Assembly (NCBI GenBank): GCA_024236415.1
Contig: JACKKN010000005.1
Coordinates: 276,838 to 340,837, forward strand
Direction: 5' to 3'
Origin: Hyphomicrobiales bacterium
Lineage (GTDB): Bacteria; Pseudomonadota; Alphaproteobacteria; Rhodospirillales; JACKKN01
DNA: 64,000 nucleotides
Under the pieces are notes generated by a model, which did no database searches, was not told where the DNA came from, and was given only the letters and a program-made list of their open reading frames with translations. Numbering within the stretch: position 1 is the first letter of the stretch; every line of letters starts with the position of its first letter. Of this stretch, positions 42,500-54,336 are shown one piece after another. The translations under genes and the position numbers were made by a program.

Positions 42500-43567
42500 T
42501 CAACCCGCCCGGCCGGGCTCCAGCGGGCACCCTGGCCGGACCCCCAGCCGCCGCGCCTCCTGGTCCATGACCAGGGCCACCCGGCCCAGGGACCGGCGGC
42601 CCAGGACCACGGCCATGGCGTCGCGGAAATCGTCCAGGGCGAAGGCGTGGGAGACCCGGGGGTCCAGGCGGCCGGCCTCGAACCAGGCGAAGAGTTGTTC
42701 CATGGCCGCGCGTACCCGGTCGGCGTATTGGTGGCGCATGTCCTGGGGGCTCCAGCCGTAGTAGTAGCCCATGTTCAGGCCGCACACGGTCAGGTTCTTG
42801 ACCAGCAGGATGTTGGCCGGGATCTGCTGGATGGTGCCGCCGGCGAAGCCCACCGGCATGATCCGCCCCTCGGGCGCCATGCAGCGCAGGGACTGCTCGA
42901 ACACGGCGCCGCCCACGGGGTCGAACACGGCGTCGGCGCCGCGGCCGCCGGTGGCTTCCAGCACCGCGTCGCGGAACGGCGCGTCGCGGTAGTTGACCGC
43001 GTGGTCGGCGCCGTGGGCCCGGGCCACGTCGAGCTTGGCGGCCGATCCTGCGGTGGCGATGACCGTGGCGCCCAGGGCCTTGCCGATCTCGGTGGCGGCG
43101 ATGCCGACGCCGCCGGCGGCGCCGTGCACCAGCAGGACCTGGCCGGCCTGCAGGCCCAGCAGGTGCGGCCAGGCCAGGGCGGCGTAGGCCGTCATGTAGG
43201 AGTTGGTGAAGCAGATGGCGCGGTGGAATTCCAGGGAATCGGGGATGGGGAAGACGCTGACCTCCTGGGCCAGGGCTTGGTCGCCGAAGGCGCCCCAGTC
43301 CAGGATCGCCGCCACCCGGTCGCCGGGCGCGACCCGGGTCACCCCGGGGCCGACCCGGTCGACGATGCCGGCGCCCTCGGTGCCCGGCACGAAGGGCCGC
43401 GGCGGCTTGCGCTGGTACTTGCCGGCCACCACCAGGCTGGTGGCGAAGCTCATGCCGGCCGCCTGCATGCGCAGGCGCACCTGGCCCGGGCCCGGCTCGG
43501 GGTCGGGGATCTCCGCCACCGCCAGCTTGTCGAAGTCGGTCCACTCCCGCACCAGCACGCCGCGCAT
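42500..43567 (-). CDS. NADPH:quinone oxidoreductase-like zinc-independent MDR enzyme
   Basis: 355 residues from the ATG at 43567. MDR fold: N-terminal substrate domain with PFVPGTEGAGIVDRVGPGV and a nucleotide-binding loop LLVHGAAGGVGIAATEIGKALGATVIATAG. There are no catalytic zinc ligands, which points to the quinone reductase/enoyl reductase branch. The end is Pro/Gly-rich. It is divergent from queC, whose ATG is 91 bases away. Substrate unknown. Confidence 0.8.
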   Translation of the reverse strand: MRGVLVREWTDFDKLAVAEIPDPEPGPGQVRLRMQAAGMSFATSLVVAGKYQRKPPRPFVPGTEGAGIVDRVGPGVTRVAPGDRVAAILDWGAFGDQALAQEVSVFPIPDSLEFHRAICFTNSYMTAYAALAWPHLLGLQAGQVLLVHGAAGGVGIAATEIGKALGATVIATAGSAAKLDVARAHGADHAVNYRDAPFRDAVLEATGGRGADAVFDPVGGAVFEQSLRCMAPEGRIMPVGFAGGTIQQIPANILLVKNLTVCGLNMGYYYGWSPQDMRHQYADRVRAAMEQLFAWFEAGRLDPRVSHAFALDDFRDAMAVVLGRRSLGRVALVMDQEARRLGVRPGCPLEPGRAG

Positions 43568-43657
43568 GGTTCCTCCGTCGCCCTTGCCTGTTGACCCGGT
43601 CCCGCCGGGCGGCCGATTGTAGCCCGGAAACGGAAGCCGGGGACAAGGACAACCGCC

Positions 43658-44317
43658 ATGAAAACCGTCGTCGTCTGCTCGGGCGGGCTCGATTCCGTCA
43701 CCCTGGCCCACCTGGTGGCGCGCGACCATGCGCTGGAGCGCCTGGTCACCTTCGACTACGGCCAGCGCCACCGCACCGAGATCGACCACGCCGCCCTGGC
43801 CGCCGCCGACCTGGGGACCCGCCACGACGTGGTCGACATCCGCGCCGTGCAGCCGTTCCTGACCGGATCGTCCCTGACCGACGACCTGGACGTGCCCGAC
43901 GGCCACTATGCCGAGGAGTCCATGCGCGTCACCGTGGTGCCCAACCGCAACGCCATCCTGTTCACCATCGCCTATGGCATCGCCGCCGGCGCCGGCGCCG
44001 ACGCCGTGGCGGCGGCGGTGCACGCCGGGGACCACTTCATCTACCCCGACTGCCGCCCGGCCTTCGTCGACGCCTTCCGGGCCATGGAGGACCTGGCGCT
44101 GGAGGGCATGTGGCGGGTCGACTTCCTGACCCCCTTCGTCGCGCGCACCAAGGCCGACATCGTCGCCGTCGGCGCCGAACTGGGGGTGCCGTTCGAACGG
44201 ACCTGGAGCTGCTACAAGGGCGGCGCCGTGCACTGCGGCACCTGCGGCACCTGCACCGAACGCAAGGAAGCCTTCGCCCTGGCCGGGGTCGCCGACCCCA
44301 CGGTGTACGCCGCGTAA
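43658..44317 (+). CDS. queC: 7-cyano-7-deazaguanine synthase
   Basis: 219 residues. The ATP pyrophosphatase loop VVVCSGGLDSVTLAHL, the segment VVPNRNAILFTIAYGIA and the zinc site with Cys residues in WSCYKGGAVHCGTCGTC are typical of QueC. It converts 7-carboxy-7-deazaguanine to preQ0 in queuosine synthesis. The other queuosine genes are not in this window. Confidence 0.94.
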   Translation: MKTVVVCSGGLDSVTLAHLVARDHALERLVTFDYGQRHRTEIDHAALAAADLGTRHDVVDIRAVQPFLTGSSLTDDLDVPDGHYAEESMRVTVVPNRNAILFTIAYGIAAGAGADAVAAAVHAGDHFIYPDCRPAFVDAFRAMEDLALEGMWRVDFLTPFVARTKADIVAVGAELGVPFERTWSCYKGGAVHCGTCGTCTERKEAFALAGVADPTVYAA

Positions 44318-44324
44318 TTCCGCC

Positions 44325-45101
44325 TCAGCGCCGCGGCGGGCCCAGGTGCATGCCGGCGTCCACCAGGATGGCCTCGCCGGTGACGTGGCGCGCGCCCTCC
44401 AGCAGCCAGATGGCCGCCTCGGCCATGTCCTCGGCGGTGCCGGCGCGGCGCAGCGGGGTGTTTTCCTCCACCGAGCGGACCATGGCCTCGTACCGCTCGT
44501 CGCCCATGCCTTCGCGCAGCCAGCGGCCCTGGATCAGGCCGGGGCAGATGGCGTTGACCCGGATCTCGGGGCCGAGCGCCCGGGCCAGGGACTTGGTCAT
44601 GATGTTCAGCGCCCCCTTGGAGGCGGCGTAGGCCACCGAGCTGCCGTACCCCATGACCCCGGCGATGGAGCTGACGTTGACCACCGCGCCCGCGCCCTGG
44701 GCCTTCATGGCCGGCGTGACGGCGCGGATCATCTGATAGGGGCCGATGACGTTGACCGCGTAGACGGCCTGGAAGTCCTCGGCCGACAGGGCCTCCAGGT
44801 CGTCGTGGCGGGCGAAGCGGGTGGTACCGGCGTTGTTGACCAGGCCGTCGATGCGGCCCCAGGCGTCCAGCGCCGCCGCGGCCAGGCGGCGGCAGTCGCC
44901 GTCGTCGGCCACGTTGGCCTGGCACAGGACGGCCCTGCCGCCGGCGGCCTCGCACTGGGCGGCCACGGTGCGGGCGTCGTCCTCGCTTTTCGAGTAGTTG
45001 ATGACCAGGTTCGCGCCCTTGGCCGCTAGGCCCAGGGCGATGGCCGCGCCCAGGCCGCTGGACGAGCCGGTGACGATGACGCTGGCGCCGTTCATGTCCA
45101 T
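44325..45101 (-). CDS. SDR-family NAD(P)-dependent oxidoreductase
   Basis: 258 residues, classical short-chain dehydrogenase. Cofactor motif TGSSSGLGAAIALGLA, NNAG at NNAGTTRF, and catalytic SSIAGVMGYGSSVAYAASK with Ser-Tyr-Lys complete. An alcohol/ketone substrate such as a 3-hydroxyacyl or cyclic alcohol is likely. It lies 34 bases after the halohydrin-dehalogenase-like gene and is probably cotranscribed with it, so it may process that enzyme's product. Confidence 0.83.
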   Translation of the reverse strand: MDMNGASVIVTGSSSGLGAAIALGLAAKGANLVINYSKSEDDARTVAAQCEAAGGRAVLCQANVADDGDCRRLAAAALDAWGRIDGLVNNAGTTRFARHDDLEALSAEDFQAVYAVNVIGPYQMIRAVTPAMKAQGAGAVVNVSSIAGVMGYGSSVAYAASKGALNIMTKSLARALGPEIRVNAICPGLIQGRWLREGMGDERYEAMVRSVEENTPLRRAGTAEDMAEAAIWLLEGARHVTGEAILVDAGMHLGPPRR

Positions 45102-45135
45102 GGAAGTCTCCCCGTGGTTTTTCGTGGTGCGGATG

Positions 45136-45882
45136 TCACGCCCAGCCGCCGGACACCGGGACCACGTGGCCGGTGACGAACCCGCACAGGTCCGAGGCGA
45201 AGAAGGCGATCAGCTCGGCCACCTCTTCCGGCTTTCCCAGGCGCTTGGCCGGGATGTTGCGCAGCATCTTGGCCATGGCCGCCTCGTCGGCCAGCAGCGC
45301 CGGCGGGAAGTAGGTGGGGTTCTCGATGTAGTTGGGCGCGATGGCGTTGACCTGGATGTTGGCCGCCGCCAGCTCGAGCGACAGGGACTTGACCAGGGCG
45401 TTCCCCGCCCCCCGCGCCGCCGCGTACATGGAATAGTTGGCCAGGCCGCGCAGGGGCGCCGCCGAGGTGACCATGAGGACCTTGCCGGCGCCACGCGCCT
45501 TCATGTGCGGCACGGCGGCACCGATCAGCCGGTGCGGCCAGACCACCAGGGATTCCAGCGCCCGGCGCATCTCGTCGCCGGGGGCCTCGCCGGCGGGGGT
45601 TTCGTCCACCGGCCGGCGCACGGCCGGATAGGTGTCGTTGCTGACCAGCACGTCGACGCGCCCGTGGGCGGCCATCACCTCGGCCACCAGGTCCTCGGGC
45701 TCGGTCGCCCGGGCCGCAGACAGGGTCGGGTTTTCGGCGGCGAAGCGGTCGCGCGCGGCCGGGTCGGCGAAGGCGGCATCGTGGCAGACCACGGTGGCGC
45801 CGTGGCCGGCCAGCACGCCGCCGGTGCGCGGCCCCACGAAATGCAGGGCGTGGGTCAGGATGACGACGCGGTCGCGCAGCAT
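45136..45882 (-). CDS. Halohydrin dehalogenase-like SDR protein (Ser-Tyr-Arg triad)
   Basis: 248 residues from the ATG at 45882, with GGGGAGG 8 bases upstream. Instead of the NAD(P) glycine motif it has THALHFVG, the T-x4-F-x-G halide-site pattern of halohydrin dehalogenases. The catalytic set is S-x12-Y-x3-R (SAAPLRGLANYSMYAAAR), with Arg in place of the SDR Lys. Further shared segments by memory of HheC are VACHDxxF (VVCHDAAF here), DVLVSNDTY and IAPNYIENPTYFPP. Such enzymes convert vicinal halohydrins to epoxides without a cofactor. Cotranscribed with a normal SDR. Confidence 0.78.
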   Translation of the reverse strand: MLRDRVVILTHALHFVGPRTGGVLAGHGATVVCHDAAFADPAARDRFAAENPTLSAARATEPEDLVAEVMAAHGRVDVLVSNDTYPAVRRPVDETPAGEAPGDEMRRALESLVVWPHRLIGAAVPHMKARGAGKVLMVTSAAPLRGLANYSMYAAARGAGNALVKSLSLELAAANIQVNAIAPNYIENPTYFPPALLADEAAMAKMLRNIPAKRLGKPEEVAELIAFFASDLCGFVTGHVVPVSGGWA

Positions 45883-45963
45883 GGAAAAGCCTCCCCTTTC
45901 TCGACGGGGGGCAGCATACACCGGAACGCGCCGGCGGGGGATGGTTAAGAAATTAACGGACGC

Positions 45964-46437
45964 CTACCCGAACCGGACGTCCACCACTTCGTAGCTCTTG
46001 GTGCCGCGCGGTGTGGTGACCTCGACCGAGTCGCCCAGCTTCTTGCCGATCAGGGCCTTGCCCAGGGGCGAGGTGACGGAAAGGCGGCCCGAGTTGATGT
46101 CCGCCTCGTGGCTGCCGACGATGCGGTAGGTGCTTTCCTCGTCCGTGTCCTCGTCGGCCAGCATGACCGTGGCGCCGAAGCGCACCGTGTCGCCGGAAAG
46201 CTGGCTGGTGTCGATGACGTCGGCGCGGCTGATGATGTCCTCCAGCTCCATGATCCGGCCCTCGATGAAGCTCTGGCGCTCGCGGGCGGCATGGTATTCG
46301 GCGTTCTCGGACAGGTCCCCGTGCTCGCGGGCGGCGGCGATGGCCTTGATGACGGCGGGGCGCTCGTCGTTCCTGAGCCGGCGGTGCTCGTCCTCGAGCT
46401 GCTCCAGCCCTTCCTTGGTCATTGGTACCTTTTCCAT
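45964..46437 (-). CDS. greA: Transcription elongation factor GreA
   Basis: 157 residues from the ATG at 46437; longer frames upstream are spurious. The N-terminal coiled coil (KEGLEQLEDEHRRLRNDERPAVIKAI and REHGDLSENAEYHAARERQ with the tip acids) and the C-terminal FKBP-like domain ending SYEVVDVRF are standard. It rescues backtracked RNA polymerase. It lies 91 bases after carB on the same strand, an arrangement common in related bacteria. Confidence 0.95.
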   Translation of the reverse strand: MEKVPMTKEGLEQLEDEHRRLRNDERPAVIKAIAAAREHGDLSENAEYHAARERQSFIEGRIMELEDIISRADVIDTSQLSGDTVRFGATVMLADEDTDEESTYRIVGSHEADINSGRLSVTSPLGKALIGKKLGDSVEVTTPRGTKSYEVVDVRFG

Positions 46438-46528
46438 GGCCTCGGTTCCGTGTCCAGAATGCAAGAACGCCCGCCGGCCCGGGGCCTCCGGGCCGCGTGG
46501 CGTCCCTTGGGGAAGTCGCGCTGGGTTG

Positions 46529-49786
<3,258 letters not shown>

Positions 49787-49802
49787 GGCGGAAGCTCTAA
49801 TA

Positions 49803-49828
49803 AACCACAGAGACACAGAGGCACAGAG
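49803..49828. repeat. Left inverted repeat of the car cassette
   Basis: Begins AACCACAGAGACACAGAG and is made of three ACAGAG units, the third within GCACAGAG. It lies 17 bases before the carB ATG. Confidence 0.85.
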
Positions 49829-49850
49829 AAAAGCGGGGAGGGAGCATCGC

Positions 49851-50222
49851 CTAAAGGACCCTTCTGCGGATGCCGTCCTTCAGGACGGCGGCATGGAAGT
49901 TGAGAATAAGGCCCGTAGCAATGCCGCTCAGCCGCAGGTAGGTCAGCAACTGGGCTTCATGGATGGGCAGAATTTTTTCGACTGTCTTCAATTCGAGCAC
50001 CACGCTGCTGTCTACCACCAGGTCCATGCGATAGCCGCAATCAAGTCTGACCGACTTGTAGATGACCGGCAGGGGCACTTGCCGGGCGTATGGCACGCAG
50101 TTCTGATTCAATTCGAAGCAAAGGCATTCTTCATACGCCGATTCCAGAAGACCCGGTCCAAGAACCCGATGAACTTCAATCGCAAGTCCGATGACTTTGT
50201 CGGTGACCGGATCCCGCTCCAT
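49851..50222 (-). CDS. GxxExxY-family protein of the car cassette
   Basis: 123 residues. The hallmark is GLLESAYEECL (G-x-x-E-x-x-Y), followed by RMDLVVDSSVVLELKTVEKI, in which D...E-x-K resembles a PD-(D/E)xK nuclease core, and a closing LILNFHAAVLKDGIRRRV. Function is unproven; the nuclease-like layout suggests a role in DNA handling. It is on the same strand as carA and carB, so it is probably transcribed with them. Its start is 9 bases from the right repeat. Confidence 0.85.
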   Translation of the reverse strand: MERDPVTDKVIGLAIEVHRVLGPGLLESAYEECLCFELNQNCVPYARQVPLPVIYKSVRLDCGYRMDLVVDSSVVLELKTVEKILPIHEAQLLTYLRLSGIATGLILNFHAAVLKDGIRRRVL

Positions 50223-50230
50223 TTCCGAAT

Positions 50231-50256
50231 CTCTGTGTCTCTGTGCCTCTGTGGTT
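50231..50256. repeat. Right inverted repeat of the car cassette
   Basis: The reverse-complement partner of the left repeat with two swapped bases (A/G in two units). It lies 15 bases from the carA stop. Confidence 0.85.
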
Positions 50257-50271
50257 CAATAGGGGTTCTGG

Positions 50272-51480
50272 CTATCCCTTCCCCTTGTCGATCATGTCCA
50301 CGAACCGCCGGAACAGATAGTGGCTATCCTGGGGCCCGGGGGAGGCTTCGGGGTGGTACTGGACCGAGAAGGCCGGCCGGTCGGTGGCGCGGATGCCCTC
50401 GACCGTGCCGTCGAACAGCGAGCGGTGGGTCTCCACCACGTTTGCCGGCAGGCTGTCGCGGTCGACCGAGAAGCCGTGGTTCTGGCTGGTGATCTCCACC
50501 CTGCCCGTGTCCAGGTCCTTGACCGGGTGGTTGGCGCCGCGCTGGCCCAGGTGCATCTTGTAGGTCTTGGCGCCCAGCGCCAGGGCCAGCATCTGGTGGC
50601 CCAGGCAGATGCCGAAGGTGGGCACCCCGGCCTCGACCACCGCCCGGATCGCCGGCACCGCGTATTCGCCGGTGGCCGCCGGGTCGCCGGGACCGTTCGA
50701 CAGGAACACGCCGTCGGGCCTGTGGCCCAGGATCTCGTCGGCCGTGGCCGTGGCCGGGACCACGGTCACCCGGCAGCCCAGCGAGGTGAGGCAGCGCAGG
50801 ATGTTGCGCTTGATGCCGTAGTCCACGGCCACCACGTGGCGGACCGATCCGCCGGCCTTGGCATAGCCGTGGCCCAGGCTCCACACGCCCTCGTCCCAGG
50901 TGTGGGTCTGGCGGCAGGTCACCTCCTTGGCCAGGTCCATGCCCTCCAGCCCCGGCCAGCCGGCGGCGATCTGTTGCAGGGCGCCGGTGTCGATGCGCTC
51001 GTCCGGGGTCGGCGCGTGCAGGATGGCGCCGTTGGGCGCGCCGCCGTCGCGGATGCGGCGGGTCAGGCGGCGGGTGTCGACCCCGGTCACCGCCACCAGG
51101 TCGTTGGCGCGCAGCCATTCGTCCAGGTGCCGCGCCGCGCGCCAGTTGGCCGGGTCGGTGATGTCGGTGGCCAGGATGCAGCCGCGCACCGCCGGGGTGG
51201 TGGTCTCCACGTCCTCGGCGTTGGTGCCCACGTTGCCGATGTGGGGGAAGGTGAAGGTGATGATCTGGCCGGCATAGGAGGGGTCGGTCAGGATCTCCTG
51301 GTAGCCGGTCATGGAGGTGTTGAAGCAGATCTCGCCCGCGGCCACCCCCTCGATGCCGGCGCCGCGGCCCCAGAACACGGAGCCGTCGTCCAGCACCACG
51401 GCGCCGTCGCAGCCGGGCGGCTGCATGGAAATGGCGCCGGCGGCGTCGGGCGCGGCGGCGGGATCGTCGGTGTCGGTCAT
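50272..51480 (-). CDS. carA: Carbamoyl-phosphate synthase small subunit
   Basis: 402 residues. The N-terminal CPSase domain begins GAVVLDDGSVFWGRGAG; the C-terminal glutamine amidotransferase has the nucleophile Cys in FGICLGHQMLALALG and the His/Glu pair in HPEASPGP. It supplies ammonia to CarB. The operon order carA, cassette gene, carB is on the minus strand. Confidence 0.96.
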   Translation of the reverse strand: MTDTDDPAAAPDAAGAISMQPPGCDGAVVLDDGSVFWGRGAGIEGVAAGEICFNTSMTGYQEILTDPSYAGQIITFTFPHIGNVGTNAEDVETTTPAVRGCILATDITDPANWRAARHLDEWLRANDLVAVTGVDTRRLTRRIRDGGAPNGAILHAPTPDERIDTGALQQIAAGWPGLEGMDLAKEVTCRQTHTWDEGVWSLGHGYAKAGGSVRHVVAVDYGIKRNILRCLTSLGCRVTVVPATATADEILGHRPDGVFLSNGPGDPAATGEYAVPAIRAVVEAGVPTFGICLGHQMLALALGAKTYKMHLGQRGANHPVKDLDTGRVEITSQNHGFSVDRDSLPANVVETHRSLFDGTVEGIRATDRPAFSVQYHPEASPGPQDSHYLFRRFVDMIDKGKG

Positions 51481-51816
51481 GGGAAGGGCATCCCGTCAGA
51501 AAGGAAAAGCGGCGCGGGGCCGCCGCCGGTCCGGTCGCGCGCGATCGGCCCCCGGGCGTGCCGGGCGCCTTGCCCCGAAACCCCTGCCCGATGCCCCTTG
51601 GCGGGGTGCCCGCGGTTTTGCCCGCGGGCCGCGGATCGATCCATTGTCGGCCTGGAGCGATGGTTTAAGCAAAAGACGTGCCGACGTCAAGACTCCATTC
51701 CGTAAAAAAATTCTTTGTTTTCAGTGTGTTATTTCAAAGCCAGAATTTGCCTTTTGGCGCTTTTTTCTGTACCGTCACTGACCTTCGAAAAATCGCCAAC
51801 GAATCTTGAGGGCGCC
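51481..51816. promoter_or_regulatory. Divergent region carA / yqeY with a likely carA promoter and long leader
   Basis: On the minus strand TTGACG (51690-51685), 16 bases, TTAAAC (51668-51663) gives a leader of about 175 bases before carA. Within the leader CCCGCGG and CCGCGGG at about 51607-51632 can form a hairpin that could belong to an attenuator, though no T-run follows. The yqeY side is AT-rich (51700-51790), with a T-rich stretch but no clear hexamers. Confidence 0.4.
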
Positions 51817-52272
51817 ATGCTGCGAAACAAGCTGAAAGAGGCGTTGAAGGAGTCCATGAAGACCAAGGACGAGCGTTCGGTCTCCACCGTGCGCCTGATC
51901 CTGGCCGCCCTGAAGGACCGCGACATCACCGCCCGAGGCAAGGGCAACGTGGAAGGGATCCCCGACGACGAGATCCTGGGCCTGCTGCAGTCCATGATCA
52001 AGCAGCGCCGCGAGTCCATCGCCCTCTACGAGAAGGGCGGCCGGCCCGAGCTGGCACGCCAGGAGGCCGAGGAGATCACGGTGATCGAGCGGTTCCTGCC
52101 GGCGCAGATGGGCGAGGCCGAGATGACCGACGCCATCACCACCCTGATCGTCGAGCTGGAGGCCAAGAACCTGAAGGACATGGGCCGCACCATGGCGGCG
52201 CTGAAGGAACGCTACGCCGGCAAGATGGACTTCGCCAAGGCCAGCGCCATGGTGAAATCGCACCTGGCCTAG
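51817..52272 (+). CDS. GatB/YqeY-domain protein
   Basis: 151 residues from the ATG at 51817. The YqeY domain opens LRNKLKEALKESMKTKDERSVSTVRLIL and has GRPELARQEAEEITVIERFLPAQM in the middle; the fold is the tRNA-binding tail of GatB alone. Its cellular role is uncertain, but relatives are often found next to dnaG and rpoD, as here. Confidence 0.9.
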   Translation: MLRNKLKEALKESMKTKDERSVSTVRLILAALKDRDITARGKGNVEGIPDDEILGLLQSMIKQRRESIALYEKGGRPELARQEAEEITVIERFLPAQMGEAEMTDAITTLIVELEAKNLKDMGRTMAALKERYAGKMDFAKASAMVKSHLA

Positions 52273-52349
52273 GGGGCGGTGCGGGCGAAAGTATCCCCGT
52301 TATCCCCGACTCTAAGAGCCTCTCCTATTCCGAAAGAATCTTCTATGCT

Positions 52350-52370
52350 CCGCGGTGAGTTTCACCGCGG
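52350..52370 (+). promoter_or_regulatory. Perfect hairpin in the dnaG leader
   Basis: CCGCGGTGA, three bases, TCACCGCGG, ending 10 bases before the dnaG ATG. In DNA it is an operator-like palindrome; in RNA it would hold the ribosome site. No T-run follows, so it is not a terminator. Confidence 0.5.
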
Positions 52371-52379
52371 TGGACGTGG

Positions 52380-54206
52380 ATGGCCTTTTCGCCCCGTTTC
52401 CTGGACGAGTTGCGCGCCCGGGTCGGCCTCGCCGACCTGATCGGCAAGCGCGTCAAGCTGACCCGCAAGGGCCACGAGCATTCGGGCCTGTGCCCCTTCC
52501 ACAAGGAGAAGACGCCCTCGTTCACGGTCAACGAGGACAAGGGCTTCTACCACTGCTTCGGCTGCGGCGCCCATGGCAGCGCCTTCGACTTCGTCATGGA
52601 GACCGAGGGCCTGTCGTTCCCCGAGGCGGTGGAGCGCCTGGCCGCCCTGGCCGGCATGGAGGTGCCCCAGGACAGCCCCGAGGAGCGCCAGCAGGCCGCC
52701 CGCCGCCGCACCGTGCAGGAGGTGGTGGAGGCCGCGGCCAGGTGGTTCGAGCGCAACCTGCGCCTGCCCGAGGGCCGTGGCGCCATGGACTACCTGCGCG
52801 GCCGCGGCCTGGACGACGCCACCATCGCCCGCTTCCGCCTGGGCTACGCCCCCGATTCGCGCGGCCAGTTGAAGGCGGCCCTGGGCCGCGACGGCATCTC
52901 CGAGGACCTGCTGGTGGAGGCCGGGCTGGTGATCCGCCCCGAGGACGGCGGACGCGAGCCCTACGACCGCTTCCGCGGCCGGGTCATGTTCCCCATCACC
53001 GACCGCCGCGGCCAGGCCATCGCCTTCGGCGGCCGCATCCTGGGCGACGGCGAGCCCAAGTACCTGAACTCGCCCGAGACGGCCCTGTTCCACAAGGGCA
53101 CGGTGCTGTACGGCCTGGCCCAGGCCCTGCCGGCCGTGCGCGAGACCGGCACGGTCATCGCCGCCGAGGGTTACATGGACGTGATCGCCCTTTCGCGGGC
53201 CGGCTTCCAGGGCGCCGTGGCGCCCCTGGGCACGGCCCTGACCGAGGATCAGATCCGTCTGCTGTGGAAGCTGTCGCCCGAGCCGGTGCTGTGCTTCGAC
53301 GGCGACACCGCCGGCCAGCGCGCCGCCGGCCGCGCCGCCGAGCGCGCCCTGCCGCTGCTGCAGCCGGGGCAGACCCTGCTGTTCGCCGTGCTGCCCGCCG
53401 GCGAGGACCCGGACAGCCTGATCGCCCGCAGCGGCCCCGAGGCCTTCCAGCGGGTCCTGGACGCAGCCATGCCGCTCTCGGAGGTGCTGTGGCGCAACGA
53501 GCGCGGCGCCGGCCCCCTGGCCACCCCCGAACAGCGAGCCGCCCTGGAGGACCGCCTGAAGAAGCAGGCCTTCCGCATCGAGGACGAGACCGTACGCGGC
53601 CATTTCCTGAGCGATTTCCGCAACCGGGTGTGGGAGGCCTTCCGCGCCGGCCGCGGCGACCGCGGCGACCGCCGGGGGGCCGCGCCGCGCCGCGGCGACC
53701 GGGCCGCGGCGGTGGACGCCCAGGCGGTCCGCGGCATCGGCAAGAACAGGCTGCTGCGGGCCGAGCGCATGCTGGCCGCCCTGACCATCGCCCACCCCGG
53801 GGTCTTCCACGAGGTGGAGGAGGAACTGGGCGCCCTGCACTTCTCGCAGCCGGCCCTGGACGACCTGCGCCAGGCCCTGATCGACCTGCTGTCGGGCGAC
53901 GCCGACCTGGACGTGGGCGAGGTCAAGCGCCAGCTCGCCGCCTATGGGGTCGAACGCGCCGTCAACGACCTGTTCAGCGACGCCGTGATCCGCGCCGACC
54001 GGGTCATGCGCCCGGACGCCAGCAACGACAACGTGCTGGAGGTCTGGAAGGCCAACATGGACCTGCTGCGCGGCCTGGAACTGGACGGCGAGCTGTCGCG
54101 CGGGCGCCAGGACCTGGCGGACAGCATCGCCCGCGGCGACGACGACGCCTGGGCTCGGCGGCGGGCCCTGCTGGCGGCCCGGCTGGGCGAGGCCGGAGAG
54201 GAATGA
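52380..54206 (+). CDS. dnaG: DNA primase
   Basis: 608 residues. The zinc finger is CPFHKEKTPSFTV with YHCFGCGAHG, then the primase core and the TOPRIM acids in VIAAEGYMDVIAL and CFDGDTAGQRAA. A Gly/Arg/Asp-rich linker (RGDRGDRRGAAPRRGDR) at about residues 424-445 precedes the helicase-binding domain. It makes RNA primers for replication. The ribosome site is weak and lies by a hairpin. Confidence 0.95.
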   Translation: MAFSPRFLDELRARVGLADLIGKRVKLTRKGHEHSGLCPFHKEKTPSFTVNEDKGFYHCFGCGAHGSAFDFVMETEGLSFPEAVERLAALAGMEVPQDSPEERQQAARRRTVQEVVEAAARWFERNLRLPEGRGAMDYLRGRGLDDATIARFRLGYAPDSRGQLKAALGRDGISEDLLVEAGLVIRPEDGGREPYDRFRGRVMFPITDRRGQAIAFGGRILGDGEPKYLNSPETALFHKGTVLYGLAQALPAVRETGTVIAAEGYMDVIALSRAGFQGAVAPLGTALTEDQIRLLWKLSPEPVLCFDGDTAGQRAAGRAAERALPLLQPGQTLLFAVLPAGEDPDSLIARSGPEAFQRVLDAAMPLSEVLWRNERGAGPLATPEQRAALEDRLKKQAFRIEDETVRGHFLSDFRNRVWEAFRAGRGDRGDRRGAAPRRGDRAAAVDAQAVRGIGKNRLLRAERMLAALTIAHPGVFHEVEEELGALHFSQPALDDLRQALIDLLSGDADLDVGEVKRQLAAYGVERAVNDLFSDAVIRADRVMRPDASNDNVLEVWKANMDLLRGLELDGELSRGRQDLADSIARGDDDAWARRRALLAARLGEAGEE

Positions 54207-54305
54207 GGTGCCGGCGCGCGGCCGTTGGCCCGCGGACCCGCGCCGGGGCCCTTCCGGGAGCTGTCCCGGGCGCCTTTCGGAGCACCATCGGCGGCGGCGG
54301 GGGCC

Positions 54306-54336
54306 TTGACAAAGGCCGGCGCGCAGTCTTTATACC
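54306..54336 (+). promoter_or_regulatory. Sigma70-type promoter upstream of rpoD
   Basis: TTGACA (54306-54311), 18 bases, TTATAC (54330-54335). It lies in the 480-base gap between dnaG and rpoD and leaves a leader of about 345 bases. The remainder of the gap has no convincing gene. Confidence 0.6.

Larger units (their letters stand above)
49803..50256. mobile_element. Inverted-repeat cassette between carA and carB carrying a GxxExxY gene
   Basis: 26-base inverted repeats at 49803-49828 and 50231-50256 match at 24 of 26 positions and are themselves built of ACAGAG(A/G)C units. They closely bracket one small gene (49851-50222). The cassette fills nearly all of the 485 bases between the carA and carB genes. 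Composition inside is lower in GC than the car genes. There is no transposase. It looks like a small non-autonomous mobile unit. Confidence 0.7.

Noticed and set aside
49803..50256. ACAGAG-unit repeats as a CRISPR-like array
   Set aside because: There are only two copies in inverted orientation around one gene and no spacers.
51607..51632. carA attenuator or pyrimidine riboswitch
   Set aside because: A hairpin can form, but no T-run or leader peptide with pyrimidine-sensitive features is visible.
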